Source: Spizellomyces sp. 'palustris' (Eukaryota; Chytridiomycota; Chytridiomycetes; Spizellomycetales; Spizellomycetaceae). From it: 64,000 bases of DNA. The notes below the pieces were generated by a model. It saw only the letters and a list, made by a program, of their open reading frames with translations. It was not told the DNA's origin and did not search any database. Position 1 is the first letter of the stretch. Each line of letters starts with the position of its first letter. The stretch spans positions 1-64,000 of the forward strand of contig QEAR01000082.1 of assembly GCA_006535965.1 (NCBI GenBank). The letters run 5' to 3'. Both the position numbers and the translations under genes were made by a program. Of the stretch, positions 1-10,261 are shown one piece after another.

Positions 1-169
1 TGAAAACAGAAAAGAAGCTCTTTGAACAATCAAGGGTCCAGTATGATTACGCTAATTAACCGGAACTAGCCGGCTCTTTACATTGCTAGTGCCAAAGGCT
101 ATCGGCTCCGCATTATGTTCGTTCCAACACACGCGGACTGCACATCTTTGTCCGATTCGGACTTACATA

Positions 170-508
170 ATGAGACCATATTTGGGTTTATCAACTATTA
201 CACAGGATATCTATACCACCAAAGAAATGGAACCCATGATAGTTGTACATGAGAGGGGGCTCTCTGAGTGTTGAGACGGTGGAAACGGGTTCTTTTCAAT
301 GTGCACTGATGAGAAGGATGGCCTTCGGTTTGGGTGTGAGCAGCGTCCGGGCTTTAGTCGTTAGGAATTTGATCATGTCTCTGTAGCTTGGGTCGTTGAG
401 TAGAGGCAGCGGGCCGCCGCCGTGAGGGATGAAGAGGGCGGGTGCTCGAGTGGATGTAGGAGAGGTGGACATTGTAATCAGATACCGGAAAAAGCTAAAT
501 CGCATTGA
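170..508 (-). pseudogene. Remnant of a LigB/DODA-type extradiol dioxygenase gene
   Basis: The N-terminus (Met near 508) reads as the start of the LigB / 4,5-DOPA extradiol dioxygenase family: a short leader, FIPHGGGPLPLL (the family's metal-binding His region), then PKAILLISAH. In intact relatives the next residue is Trp (SAHWE). Here the codon is TGA, and the frame beyond it still reads as family sequence (KEPVSTVSTL, then PPLMYNYHGF). Similarity then fades near 200 and no C-terminal half is visible before the window edge. A single stop plus loss of the rest points to a decayed gene. TGA-to-Trp recoding is unlikely because other genes here end at TGA. Such enzymes open catechol rings using Fe(II). 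An undetected exon structure running off the left edge cannot be excluded. Confidence 0.55.
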
Positions 509-763
509 ATGTGGAAAGTGGGAAACCTCCAAGACGTGATTGTTCAAGTAACCAGAGCTGTTTAATAAGCCGGCATATCCACAGCGCGGTCAAATTGGCA
601 GTGGAACTTACATAGTATCTTAACACCTATACCCCATGATTCCGGATAACCATTTTTGTAATCCAGTGCTACATGAGAACTATACCACGACGTGCAATAC
701 GCATTTACACCATTACCTCCGAAAGAAAATCCGTAAGTCTGCGAGGGTTAGTAATAGCAAATA

Positions 764-979
764 ATGGTGCAGATTCCCTCGTTACTACAGACGAGGAATA
801 AGAGCCGAGCTCCACTCACCAGCAGAAAAACTGCGAAGAGGCACCGTTTGGACGGTGCCATCGTCCGCCTGAAAAGCTTTTCCGTCTCTTGCTGTCTATT
901 CTTCTTCTTGAAATCCGCCAATTATCGAGATTTCGCCCTGGAAATTTGCGCAGAGCCCTCTGACAGTGTCTTCTTCTAG
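764..979 (+). CDS. Unknown family, copy A (fragment carrying HRLDGAIVRL)
   Basis: I do not recognise this protein. The reading frame of about 71 codons carries the peptide KRHRLDGAIVRL followed by FSVSC. The same peptide is encoded on the opposite strand about 1.1 kb away (copy B). In the ten codons of HRLDGAIVRL the two copies differ at five bases and all five changes are synonymous, which argues that this stretch is or recently was translated. The frame then runs into the first unit of the ~170-bp tandem repeat and stops. The ends are uncertain and the piece may be one exon or a gene fragment. Confidence 0.35.
   Translation: MVQIPSLLQTRNKSRAPLTSRKTAKRHRLDGAIVRLKSFSVSCCLFFFLKSANYRDFALEICAEPSDSVFF
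841..858. repeat. Perfect 7-bp stem hairpin
   Basis: GCACCGT TTGG ACGGTGC is a perfect inverted repeat with a 4-base loop. It sits inside the codons for HRLDGA of copy A. In copy B the matching bases carry synonymous changes that break the perfect stem, so the protein rather than the hairpin appears to be conserved. Confidence 0.6.
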
Positions 980-1590
980 ACGGGTGCCGAGTTTGGGGAA
1001 GCTAGGACCCCTATTCGCAGAGTTTTTGTATGGATCGATGATCGAAGATAAACAAACCAACTCTGCCGGTGACGATGATTCTGGAAATCCATCAAAACAC
1101 GAGATTTCGCCCTGAAAATTGGCACAGTGCCCACTGAGAGGGTCTTCTAGGTCCGCTGCAACTTTCAGGAGGAGAGCAGCGGTATTTCAGAAGTTTTCCT
1201 ATGGATTGACGGATGAGATGGTGCACCTGGCGGCGACGATGAATCAGCAAATCAGTCACAAATGGAGGCAGGGTTACGAAAATTGACACACACCTACCTG
1301 AGGGTGCCTACTACGTTGCTTCCAAGTTTCAGGCCATTGGAATTACTATTCCAGCAGTTTTCCTATGGATTGACAGGCTGGGCCATGCCAGGTGGGCCGG
1401 CTGACGACGACGATGATTCTTGAAATCCGCCAGAACTTCAGATCTCCGCTCCAAACTTCGCACATCGACTCCCAAGGTTGGCTCCCTGCTATTCTGAAGC
1501 TTTGAGGAGGTTTGAATGACTATGGACGAAGTTTGGTTTGGAGAATGGAAGCCATCCAGACCATTCGGAGCGGCCGGCCGCGGCGGCAAC
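905..1590. repeat. Degenerate ~170-bp tandem repeat, three to four units
   Basis: Units begin near 905, 1079, 1244 and 1417, giving spacings of about 174, 165 and 173 bp. Shared landmarks recur in the same order: a unit start like TTCTTGAAATCCGCC, then GAGATTTCGCCCTG (units 1 and 2), a late TTTTCCTATGGATTGAC block (units 2 and 3, variant in unit 1), and a closing GACGATGATT. Unit 4 is the most diverged and its end is not clear. Units 1 and 2 also align as peptide on the + strand (RDFALEI against RDFALKI) and end in a stop at the same place, so the unit may derive from a coding exon. No transposon signature was seen. Confidence 0.6.
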
Positions 1591-1770
1591 GGGTGAAGTC
1601 GGCGAATTCGCGAGTGTAGCGACTGCAGGGGGGCTGGCAGTGGCCCCCAGCAGCCACTGGAGGGTCCTACAGTACTCTAAAAACAACCAGGAACGATGAA
1701 ACAAGTAGTATAACACACGGAAATTCATCCAACTTTGTTTATATTGACGTACACCCACACTACAAACTTG

Positions 1771-2154
1771 CTACACAAAGCCAAACGATGCCCCCATCAA
1801 CCTAAGGCCTGATCCGCACCTCACAGGCAGTTTCCTCGGTCTCCCCTTGTTCCTCTTCACCTTTAAAGCAAGGAAATCCGGAAATTGGTCCACCAATGCC
1901 ATGGCAGCTTGCTTATGCATGGATTTTCGCGCTTCAGCAACAAGGGAGAAGGTTCCCCCTTCCTTCCAGCCAAGGCAAGAGAAAGAATAGTAATTCAAGC
2001 GGACGATTGCACCATCCAACCGATGCTTCAGATGCATGATTTCAAAGTCTTCCTTCAGAGGGAGGGTGGGAAGAGTGGGATCATTGTCCAGAACGACGAA
2101 TCCGAATAGACGACTGAGGCAGAAGGCTGGAATTCCGGCATTTCCAGCAGGTTT
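1771..2154 (-). CDS. Unknown family, copy B, with an AT-hook-like basic patch
   Basis: I do not recognise this protein. A stop-to-stop open frame of about 127 codons contains FGFVVLDNDPTLP, then LKHRLDGAIVRLNYYSFSC, and near the end a basic patch KVKRNKGRPRKLPV whose GRP core flanked by K/R resembles an AT-hook DNA-binding motif. The middle peptide is shared with copy A on the other strand with only synonymous differences. A looser match (V-V-C-L-D-Y-D-V-Y) occurs in the adjacent minus-strand frame at 2240-2395. An internal Met lies at 2037, but the similarity extends upstream of it, so the true start may be in an earlier exon. DNA binding is inference from one motif only. Confidence 0.4.
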   Translation of the reverse strand, partial: KPAGNAGIPAFCLSRLFGFVVLDNDPTLPTLPLKEDFEIMHLKHRLDGAIVRLNYYSFSCLGWKEGGTFSLVAEARKSMHKQAAMALVDQFPDFLALKVKRNKGRPRKLPVRCGSGLRLMGASFGFV

Positions 2155-2239
2155 TTACATCCAGATTTGCCACTGGATAAACGCCCTCGCCCCACTCTGC
2201 CAGCAGCTCTAGAAGCCCGCACTTACAATGCGGTCCAAA

Positions 2240-2863
2240 TCAGTGGTTTCTTCTAGGAAGGCAGGACGAGGCTTGGCGAAGTTCCAGAAGCTTGTAGACA
2301 TCATAATCCAAGCAGACAACTTTAGTTCCCACCGGGAAATAGGTCAGAATGGCCCTTTTTTGTGGAAGGTCGTTTCTCAGAACATGGGCCAGGAACTAAT
2401 TTTCGGCCGAAAAAGCAGCATTTTCGTAGACTTGATTGGGAGGAGTTGGAGGACCTCCCAGAGGCGAGGAGAGCATCTTCAGACGCGTCTCTCACCTTTA
2501 TGGTTAAATCACTCGTGCACACTCGTGCGTATCGGCCATTCGCTTAATAAAATAGACCATTTTGAGAGGAAGAGCAGCTTCCATACGCTTTTGTAAAGAG
2601 ATACCATCGTCGACCGCTGGGCCCACCTTCCGTCCAAAAGTAGATGGACGGGGGAAGAGGGGGCAAGTCATGGCGGTGACCCTGGCCTCAGACTTTAAAT
2701 ATTCTACAACGATACGTAGCGCCCTCCTTCTTGGTGACCTTGAAGGGTCAAATTCTTTCTCCTGTTCGAGTCTGGACTCAGTCGAATAAAGCGGATGAGT
2801 CAGCTGATCGGCGACAACGATGCCTCGGCTGAGTTCCGCGGCGAGCGTCAGGGCTGAGGACCT
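2240..2863 (-). CDS. Unknown minus-strand gene or gene fragment (probable relative of copy B)
   Basis: Two open frames lie in series. The first (2863-2504, about 119 codons, no stop) reads well as protein, including LAAELSRGIVVADQL, RRRALRIVVEYLKSEA and LPLKMVYFIKRMADTHECA. The second (2395-2240) follows a possible AG acceptor and reads FLAHVLRNDLPQKRAIL then TKVVCLDYDVYKLLELRQ before a stop. The second piece matches copy B loosely in pattern (I/V-V-x-L-D/N-Y). I cannot name a family. Joining the two as exons is inference, since no strong donor was found between them. It may instead be a decayed member of the repeated family around it. Confidence 0.3.
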
Positions 2864-3149
2864 TTAAAAAGCAGTAGATGGGACGTGGACGCTATTCGAC
2901 GGATGGACTTTAAGGAGAGTATCACCTATTGGACTCCGCTCTTGTTGGCATACAAATAGGAACATGGAAAAATTGAGTGCATTGTGATGAACATTTCGTT
3001 AGCGATCGAAGAATCATAAATATCCTGCATGCTTTCTCTCCCGCTGTTTTTGTGTTGCTGGATCCACCTGGCGGGCACAGCTGTGGACATTGCACGTTGC
3101 CGTTGGTAGCCGTCTCATCCGAAGATTGAGGAAACAAGAGTCTGCCATC

Positions 3150-4902
3150 ATGAATACTACAACTCCCGCACCAGTTTCTCCGGCCCCCTTTGCATCCGCA
3201 GAGCTTCAATCAATTCAAGTCGCTGTCCGTGTTGCATCATGTCTGTCCATCCTGGGTTCGTGCTCCATTCTAGGCACCTACCTCCTTTCATCCCGCTTCA
3301 AGAGTATCACAAATCGACTGGTGTTCTACATGTCGGTTGCGGATCTCATTGCCAGTATAATGTTATCTCTGGGAAGGTAGGCTGTTGAAGGAGTGAGCTG
3401 ATGAGCCCCGTCGCCTATCCATTCATCAACTTTTACCATCACAGTTTCCCTATTGAACATGGATCGGAAGCATTCTGTTCAGCACAGGGATTTATCATCC
3501 AGACATACATCCAGGCTTCCATGGTATACTTTAGCTACATGTCTTCGTCCAAGGCCTATTTCGCTGACAGTGTTCATGCATCTATTCAAGGTATGGACAC
3601 TAGTCATGTCGATGAGTATTGTTTTTGCCGTGTGCAAGCACCGTCCCCTACGAGATTTCATGCGTTACGAAAAATACTTTCATGCTGCTGCGTGGGGATT
3701 ACCGTTGATTTCGTCGATCGTGCTACAATTGCTGCGGGAAGATGATAAAGGACCTGTGTTTGCCCCAAGTGTGTTTTGGTGCTGGATTGGTGGAAAATAT
3801 ACATTGTATAGGTGAGTGTTGGTGGTTTTTTTGATGTTGTTTGTGAATGGCATCAATTCTAATTGTGCGTAGAATGATTTTCTTTTATGGACCATTGTGG
3901 ACGGTATTCATTATCAATGCACTTGGATATATGACGATTGGGTGGATTGTATGGAGGGGTAACCGACGGTGCGTTTGTATTGCAAAGCAACACTCTAGCT
4001 TTCTGCTAAACATCTCATGGATTCTGCAGCCTATCAAGTTCACTCACGGTGCCGTTCAACAGGCGAGGCATGTCGATTCCCTCTCAGCGCACCTCTGCCG
4101 CGATAAGGAGATACATCCTGAAAACGTCCTTCTACCTGCTAGCCTTTTTTATCAACTGGCTTATACCGACCGTGAATCGCATTCAAAACATGGCAGATCC
4201 AGCGTATCCAATCTATGGGCTCTTCATTCTCCATGCGGTACGCACCATGTTGGTCATTTCGGCCCCTTGACCTAAAATTTTGACTGGATCTCATACCCTC
4301 CATAGGTTTCCGCACCGCTGCAGGGCTTTCTGAACTCGGTCGTGTACTTTTGGGCAACACCTCGACTCCTACGCTTCTGCAAGCGTCCGGCCCGCCTAAA
4401 CAAGCCGCATCGCCGGGACCGTACTCCACGAAGCGTGAACGTCTTGACAATGGCGTCAGCTTTGACTGGACAAGATTACAGCGACCACACCCAACTCGAT
4501 AAAGTAAATCATACCGAAGCTTGGGTTAAATCCCTTCCTGTCCCCAAGACATTGACACAGGATAGTGAGAGTGCGAGCTCAACAGTTACCATGAAGACAG
4601 ACGACTCCTCTACATCAAAACCGGGGGGGAAAATGAAACCCCGCGATGAGAAGGTCTTATTCAAGCATGCTCCTGCAACGCCGCCCTTGCCATCGGCGCT
4701 TGTGAACAAGTATCGTCCACGATCAACTGAGCCTCCCCCATTGGCAACCCACAATCATGTCAGCAGGCGGGCTACGATTGCGTTGGAGAGCGAGACTGCT
4801 GATCGGCCGTCATCGGATTGGGCGGAGATTGTCGATGCCCTTTGTGAAGGATTGGAAGGAACGGATGAAGAAGAATCCATCCATGAAGAGATAAAAGTAT
4901 GA
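3150..4902 (+). CDS. cAMP-receptor-like seven-transmembrane receptor
   Basis: This is a plasma-membrane G-protein-coupled receptor of the Dictyostelium cAR / fungal Git3-like group. Exons read as 3150-3376, 3445-3811, 3873-3968, 4030-4237 and 4306-4902. Hydrophobic helices appear at VRVASCLSILGSCSILGTYL, YMSVADLIASIMLSLG, the CSAQGFIIQ segment, the ISSIVLQLL region, YGPLWTVFIINALGYM, YLLAFFINWLIPTVNR and SAPLQGFLNSVVYFW. The last (LQGFLN-VYF) and CxxQGF are family hallmarks. A Ser/Thr-rich acidic tail of about 180 residues follows. Exon 2 does not keep phase: the frame before about 3520 (ending QASM) and after it (WYTLATC) differ by one base, and no GT...AG intron of fitting length explains it. 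This is either an indel in this allele, a sequencing error or non-canonical splicing. An earlier in-frame Met is possible, but 3150 leaves a normal short N-terminus. Confidence 0.75.
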
Positions 4903-5401
4903 CATGATAAAGTATCTGATTGTGTGTAGAATATTTTCCTTATCCTATAGCTATATATAATTCTAAGGTCAGTGCGTTATTGTAGGATAGTTTTGTTGTT
5001 AGTCGAATTTGTTTATAATCGTAGTAATCAATAATGATCATGCACGTGACTACATTATAAATAGGAAAATCAATCCGCAGTTGTCGGAGCCACAATTGAA
5101 TCATCGCTTTTAAACGTTTTTTGGGCTGTGTTTTTGGCTTGTCGATTTCCTTTGGCTTTGGCTTTGGATTTTCAGCTTAATCGGCGGTGCATGGGTGACT
5201 TTCTCTTGACATTTTGCTAGAGACTGCTGCCTGAAAATCACATACAAGGCTATTGGATTTCATTTTCGGCATTTTTGGCGGTTTGCGTGGGACAACCGAG
5301 GTTTCAAGGCGGGAAAATCCGGAGCATCAACGATCTGACGACCTTCTCTGCGTTGACGTTGTCAAACAAAGTGGATCTTTGGATCGCTGAATTGGCGAAA
5401 C
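4903..5401. other. Intergenic region between receptor and ING gene
   Basis: AT-rich sequence follows the receptor stop and probably holds its 3' end. Pyrimidine- and TTTGGCTTTGG-like runs (about 5120-5180) precede the ING start. No open frame with recognisable protein similarity was seen. Confidence 0.5.
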
Positions 5402-6602
5402 ATGACAGCAGCAGCTACGGCAAACGTTGATGAATTTTTGGCGGATTATTTAGAATGTACGCTTCCCGTCCTTGTCTATTCATCTGGGTGGAGATCAGGG
5501 TCAGTCGGTTGGGTACCATGTCTAGGCCGGAGAGGATGATCCTGGCAGGGTGTGACGGCCAGTGACTGAAAGCCTTTTAATCGGACTCATGGTTCAACCA
5601 ACTAAATAATGGTCATCTTGTTTGCCGTTTCATATATACAGCCATCTCCAATCTCCCTGCCGAAATTTCCTTCAATATGACCGTTCTTCGCGACCTCGAC
5701 GAAAGATTCCATAATATTGTTGAATCAATGCGTCATAATTCGCGTTCGTATGCGGCCATTATGAAGCAGAGGCGGTCGTCTGCGACGAACGGTGGTCCTG
5801 TCGTCATTGGTGCTGACAAGGACGCGCGGGGGGCATTGATAGGGTATAGAAGGGATTATCAAGCTGCGATGGAACAAGCGGAACGGAAGCTGGAGACTAG
5901 TCAGACGGTTTTAGATCAGGTGTGTAACGTAACAAGAAGCGAGTGAATGGTTTTGCAGCCTGTAAACGCTAATGCGACCATGGTTTATCACAGTTTAATT
6001 CACACTATGCGCGACTAGAGAAGGCTCTGGAAAAGTGGGAAGACGAGGGCAAGACTGGATCACGGAAACGAAGGCGAACATGCACCGATGATCAAACTCA
6101 TTCTAGACGGCGCACTCGGCAACGGACTGGTGCAGATGGCGGGACCAGCTTCAAGCGGAATGGTGGAGGATCTGACGACGAGGATCAAACGCCATACTGC
6201 ATTTGTCAACAAGTTTCGTATGGGGAGATGGTCGCATGTGACAATGAAAATGTGAGTTGATATAACCTGTATCAGACCGTTGAGATTCCCATGCTAATGC
6301 ACCACGAACATTAACAGTGTCCAATAGAGTGGTTCCACCTCGCCTGTGTGGGCCTCATCCAACCTCCAAAAGGCAAATGGTACTGTTCACAATGTCTTGG
6401 AGCGGGATATGGTCGGTCCTCGCCAGCCGTTTCATCGAATCCTCGTAAACGTGGCTCAACCCCATCTCTGGATACGTTTGATGATGAATTCGTGGACATT
6501 GATGGGGAAGAGGATGATCCCTATGCACTGAAAAAGGAGGGAGTGGGTGCTGCGAGGAGGAGAAGGAAGATGGAAGCTATCAAAAAGGTGGAAAATGTGT
6601 AA
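5402..6602 (+). CDS. ING-family PHD-finger protein (Yng/Pho23-like)
   Basis: This is a nuclear histone-reader subunit of acetyltransferase or deacetylase complexes. Exons are 5402-5456, 5642-5919, 5994-6251 and 6318-6602. The N-terminal ING domain begins [16 protein letters not shown] and continues [16 protein letters not shown], the classic coiled N-terminal region. A basic, charged linker ([11 protein letters not shown]) follows. The C-terminal PHD finger is complete and canonical: [20 protein letters not shown], then [23 protein letters not shown]. This provides the C4HC3 zinc ligands and the aromatic and acidic residues that bind H3K4me3. An acidic stretch and a basic tail end the protein. 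In ING proteins the PHD recruits HAT (NuA4/NuA3-like) or Rpd3-type complexes, and which one applies here cannot be told from sequence alone. The neighbouring Tra1 gene encodes a NuA4/SAGA subunit, but the two are not linked in any regulatory sense. Confidence 0.9.
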
Positions 6603-7365
6603 CGTGTGAATGGGCCGGTATGGGAAGTTGGACATCTGGGCACTATTTTTTTTTTTTCATTGTACAGTTTTGTAGATACAATAAACATGATACATCTATT
6701 CCATCAATGTCGTATAGTATTTTGAGGTCTAATCTGGGTCACAAGACACTTTGCATTTTTCATATACACTGCCAAGATCACTATCGCCCACGTTTGGGGA
6801 ACATTGAGCTAGTCCAGCACGAGTGAAATGCTACGGCAAACGGTACTTATAAACTTCACATAAAGGGCGTGCGACACGGCACCAGCTTGTTACCAGCCAC
6901 GGCTGTCGTCGCGTTCTCTATCGTATATATGTCAAGATCATCCAGATCTTGCCCATTAAAGAGAGTTGGAATTGCATTCGTTCCGCGGATTGACATTAAA
7001 CATATATGTTCAAATTATGTATGAAGTACAAAGGATTCGTTCCCTCGTTCCCTTTCCCATTTTATATTATTTATTTTTTTTTGCCACTTGCGCAAATGCC
7101 AATTACGTCCCAAGCATCCATGAACATGGTGCATTCTGCATAGTCCATCATATTGGTCAAATTGGGACTAGACGTTATTGCTTGATGAATTTAGAACCTC
7201 TTCTCAACCATGGAGCAGCTCATATCCTCATATAATCATGGATGAAGACGCAAAGCATGCAATGCAATCATCGTCCCAACACAACACAAGGGCCTTGCAC
7301 CCACACTCTAACAATGGTGGTAGTATTTCATGTTATTGACCAGAGAACACCTTTAAATACAATCT
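6603..7365. other. Convergent intergenic spacer between ING and Not3/5
   Basis: Both flanking genes end here. The region is AT-rich with T-runs (near 6649-6659 and 7070-7081) suited to 3' processing. Short open frames show no family resemblance and no RNA gene was recognised. Confidence 0.5.
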
Positions 7366-10261
7366 TTACATTTCTGCATCCTCCAGGTATCGGTACTCGA
7401 ATCTGCACACGCAAACATTTACAAACCGAGAGTCTCTTCTGACAACGGGAGGCTGAAACATACCTGAAATCTGCTTTCTTTCTTTGGCACCAAGCACCTT
7501 CGTAGTCAAAGTAAATATACGTCCCAAGCTCGTACTCGTCCGTTATCTGCTTTGGCTCTTCATGCCGTTGAAACCACGTTAGGTACTTTTTGTGAAATCG
7601 CCACGATTGCCGTTTCAATTCCCGCGCTGCTAGGTATCTGCCATAAACACTGCTGAATTAACATCTATCCGCTCACAAGAGCAAAGCTGACCGAACACGT
7701 ACTGCTGATATGTTCCCTGCTGATAGTAGAAGATGAAAAACAGCACATCGGTGTCGAATTTTTCAAATACACTCGGATTCTCAAAAAGGGGGAGTGGTAA
7801 TTGCGGGTAGTACGTTGGCACTGGGTAGGGGTTTTTAGGAATGTAGTGCTTCGGTCTGCGAGTGGTCAGCTTCTGTTAACATGCTTTCCTTAAGAAGGAT
7901 GAATCAATCTGCTCACCTTTCAGAATCAAGCGGATCCGGTAAGAACTGAAAACTCGTCTGCAACATTTCTTGAAGGAAACTTGAGTCATCCTTTGCTCTT
8001 GTGGCTAACGACAATCCTCATCATTAGATAGATTCGCCGAATAGCACGAGCACGGTGCTCTTACATCGGTCACGAGTCGCTTCAAATGACTGTACCAAGT
8101 CAGCAAGTGTTGGGGGTAATCGGTTGTCGATGGGCTCTGCCGCGGCATCGTCCTTGGCTGGATCTGTCGGTGCTGTCGGAGCTGGTTGCTATTATAAAAA
8201 TATAGCCACTGTAAGATGCTGTCGCTCCATAGTTTGCTCAGGCAAATGAGCCCATACTTTTACTATGCTACCGGATGGAACAACAGATGGAGAGGATTCC
8301 ACGACTCCGGACGAAGAAGCCGCAACAGGTAGGGGTGGATGTGTCCCTGACGGGGGTTGAGCCGGAGGAGTCGGTAGCGAAGAGGATGACGGGATCGCAG
8401 CAGGTTGTGATTCTTCGACGAGGCGTGCTATATTTGACGACAAAATACCGTTAGAGCTCGGCGATTGAACTCCATACGATCCTTTATACCCCACCTTTTG
8501 GAACTGCTCGCTTATCTGCAGCAACAGGTTGAGATGCACCAGCTCGAGTTGCACTGTCCGGTGTTGAAGCTGCTGCTGCCGCCGAATATCGTTGCGTGAT
8601 ATTTGGCACAGGGGACGGCTCCGGAGCCCGCGGAGTCACAACAACGGGACGTGTTGTGATTGGCACAGCTTTCACAGGCGTTTTAACTGGGACTGGCACT
8701 GGCATCGGTACCGGTACCTGTGCTGGTGCTGGTGCTGGTGCTGGTACTGGTACTGGTACTGGTGCTGGTGCTAGTACTGGTGCTGGAGCTGGAGCTGGTG
8801 CTTTCGGAACTGCTGCTAAATTGCCACTGTTCAGCAAAACTGAGGTTCAGCGGCATGCTTAGAAGCATAGATTCTACCTGCTACTCTTGCGGCAGCCTTT
8901 ACCAACGCTGTCTTAGTTGGGGTCGTAATCTACCAGTTCAGTTAGTGTCAGCATATATACTACTTGTTCCATCACAGCGGAGGCCGATCACGACTTACAT
9001 CCTCAAGTTCAGCTTTATCCTTTGACGACTTTCGCTTGACCGAGTCGTCATGATGCTTCCCATCTCGGGCAGGAGTTGTGAGATTAAGTTCGGCAGTCTA
9101 ATAAATATAGAAGTTCAATGCGACATATCCATTGCCAGGCAGAGGTACATAAGAGGTACACACGTCCTTCTCCTTGGGCGGTGTTTGGGGTTCTGAATAC
9201 AGTTGAAGTGTGAGCTGGGTCGTTACTCTGAGATATGATCTGAATCACGCACCGTATCCTCCCTCCTCATGACCCTCTTCCGGCTTGAGACCATATGCTT
9301 CCAGATTCTCAAGATCCAGATCCTCATAAAGGTATTCATTTTCATCGAAATCTGGATCCTGGTTGTTTTTGACGTAGTAATCTACATCTTCCTTTATGGC
9401 TTTAACCTAACGGCGTGGAAGTAGTAAGTGTCTTTACCAAGTATTATCCAACCCAAGTCTTCTCCTACCTGTTCGACCTTCAGCTCTTCGTTCGCAACCA
9501 TTCGTTGGATAATTTCTAGTTGTGTCATGTGCCATTTATGCCGCTCGAGCTGATGGTCAATTGCTGCTAAACGCTCCGCCTTTGCTGCATCGCCCCCTTT
9601 GCGTCCTCTTCGTGCTTGCAATTGTAGACTTTCTTGCTCGGCCTCGAAAACTTCAACCTGTCGATTCAATTCTTTTACAGTATCCGATATCCAGTCCTCC
9701 AGGTCTTCTCTCTCTTTCACTTCTGGATCATACTTTTGCGGCTGTAAGAGACCTTCTTTTGAGAATGCTTTTAGCTTGAGGGCCTTTTCTGCAGCTTTAA
9801 ATCGCTCCATTTGCTACGGTGTGACGAAGAGCGTTAGTGGTAAGGGCTCGTTTACAGCAACGGTTCCGTTTAGTCGATCACAATGCGTACCTCCTCAATG
9901 AGTCGGCGATTCTCTTCAAGATTTCTCTTGTCTTTTATCTCGCTTGATGAGAGCCATGTTCTTATCTGATCTCGCAAGCGTTGTAGCTTCTTGATTTCCT
10001 TCTTGAGGTCTCCCTCATACTTCTCTTTTTGAGCTGGTGTTGTGGCAGCATCCAGTTTGTCAAATGTCTCCCTAAAGATCTCGACACCTTCCGCAACCCT
10101 TTTGAGAACCTTATCAATCTCTCCTGTAAAAGAAAGGATGTGGGCCAAGGACGTTTCAAGAATACACAAAAGCAAGCTTCGCAATATGCCATCTCTCGCT
10201 TTCGTCCCACTGCTGTGCAAAAAAGGAGGATCTGCATACCTAACAGTTTCCTGTTTGCCAT
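7366..10261 (-). CDS. NOT3: CCR4-NOT complex subunit Not3/Not5 (CNOT3)
   Basis: This is a core subunit of the CCR4-NOT deadenylase complex, acting in cytoplasmic mRNA decay and in translation and codon-optimality sensing. Exon 1 (10261-10240) gives MANRKLLG and splices to [16 protein letters not shown]. The N-terminal Not3 coiled-coil domain follows, with the near-invariant [20 protein letters not shown] and [15 protein letters not shown]. Next comes [17 protein letters not shown] with an acidic [14 protein letters not shown] run. The linker is low-complexity, with a long Pro-Val/Pro-Ala dipeptide tract (8700-8800). The C-terminal NOT box is complete: [70 protein letters not shown] and [16 protein letters not shown], ending [11 protein letters not shown]. 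About nine introns interrupt it. The N- and C-terminal matches make the call secure; linker exon edges are approximate. Confidence 0.93.
8716..8800. repeat. GTGCTG/GTACTG simple repeat inside Not3/5
   Basis: Imperfect hexamer repeats of GGTGCT, GGTACT and GGAGCT type, read on the minus strand, encode alternating Pro-Ala and Pro-Val. The tract is open in several frames on both strands, which produces spurious Gly-Thr, Leu-Val and Ser-Thr repeat frames. Confidence 0.8.

Noticed and set aside
170-508. TGA decoded as Trp in this organism
   Set aside because: Genes such as Tra1, B9D2 and the CaMKK-like kinase end at TGA where the family ends, and Trp positions use TGG.
905-1590. CRISPR-like array
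   Set aside because: The repeated units are long (~170 bp), diverged and contiguous without unique spacers, and the genome is eukaryotic.
8592-9025. Plus-strand Gly-Thr, Leu-Val and Trp-Cys repeat proteins
   Set aside because: All are alternative frames of the hexamer repeat coding for Pro-Ala/Pro-Val in Not3/5 on the minus strand.
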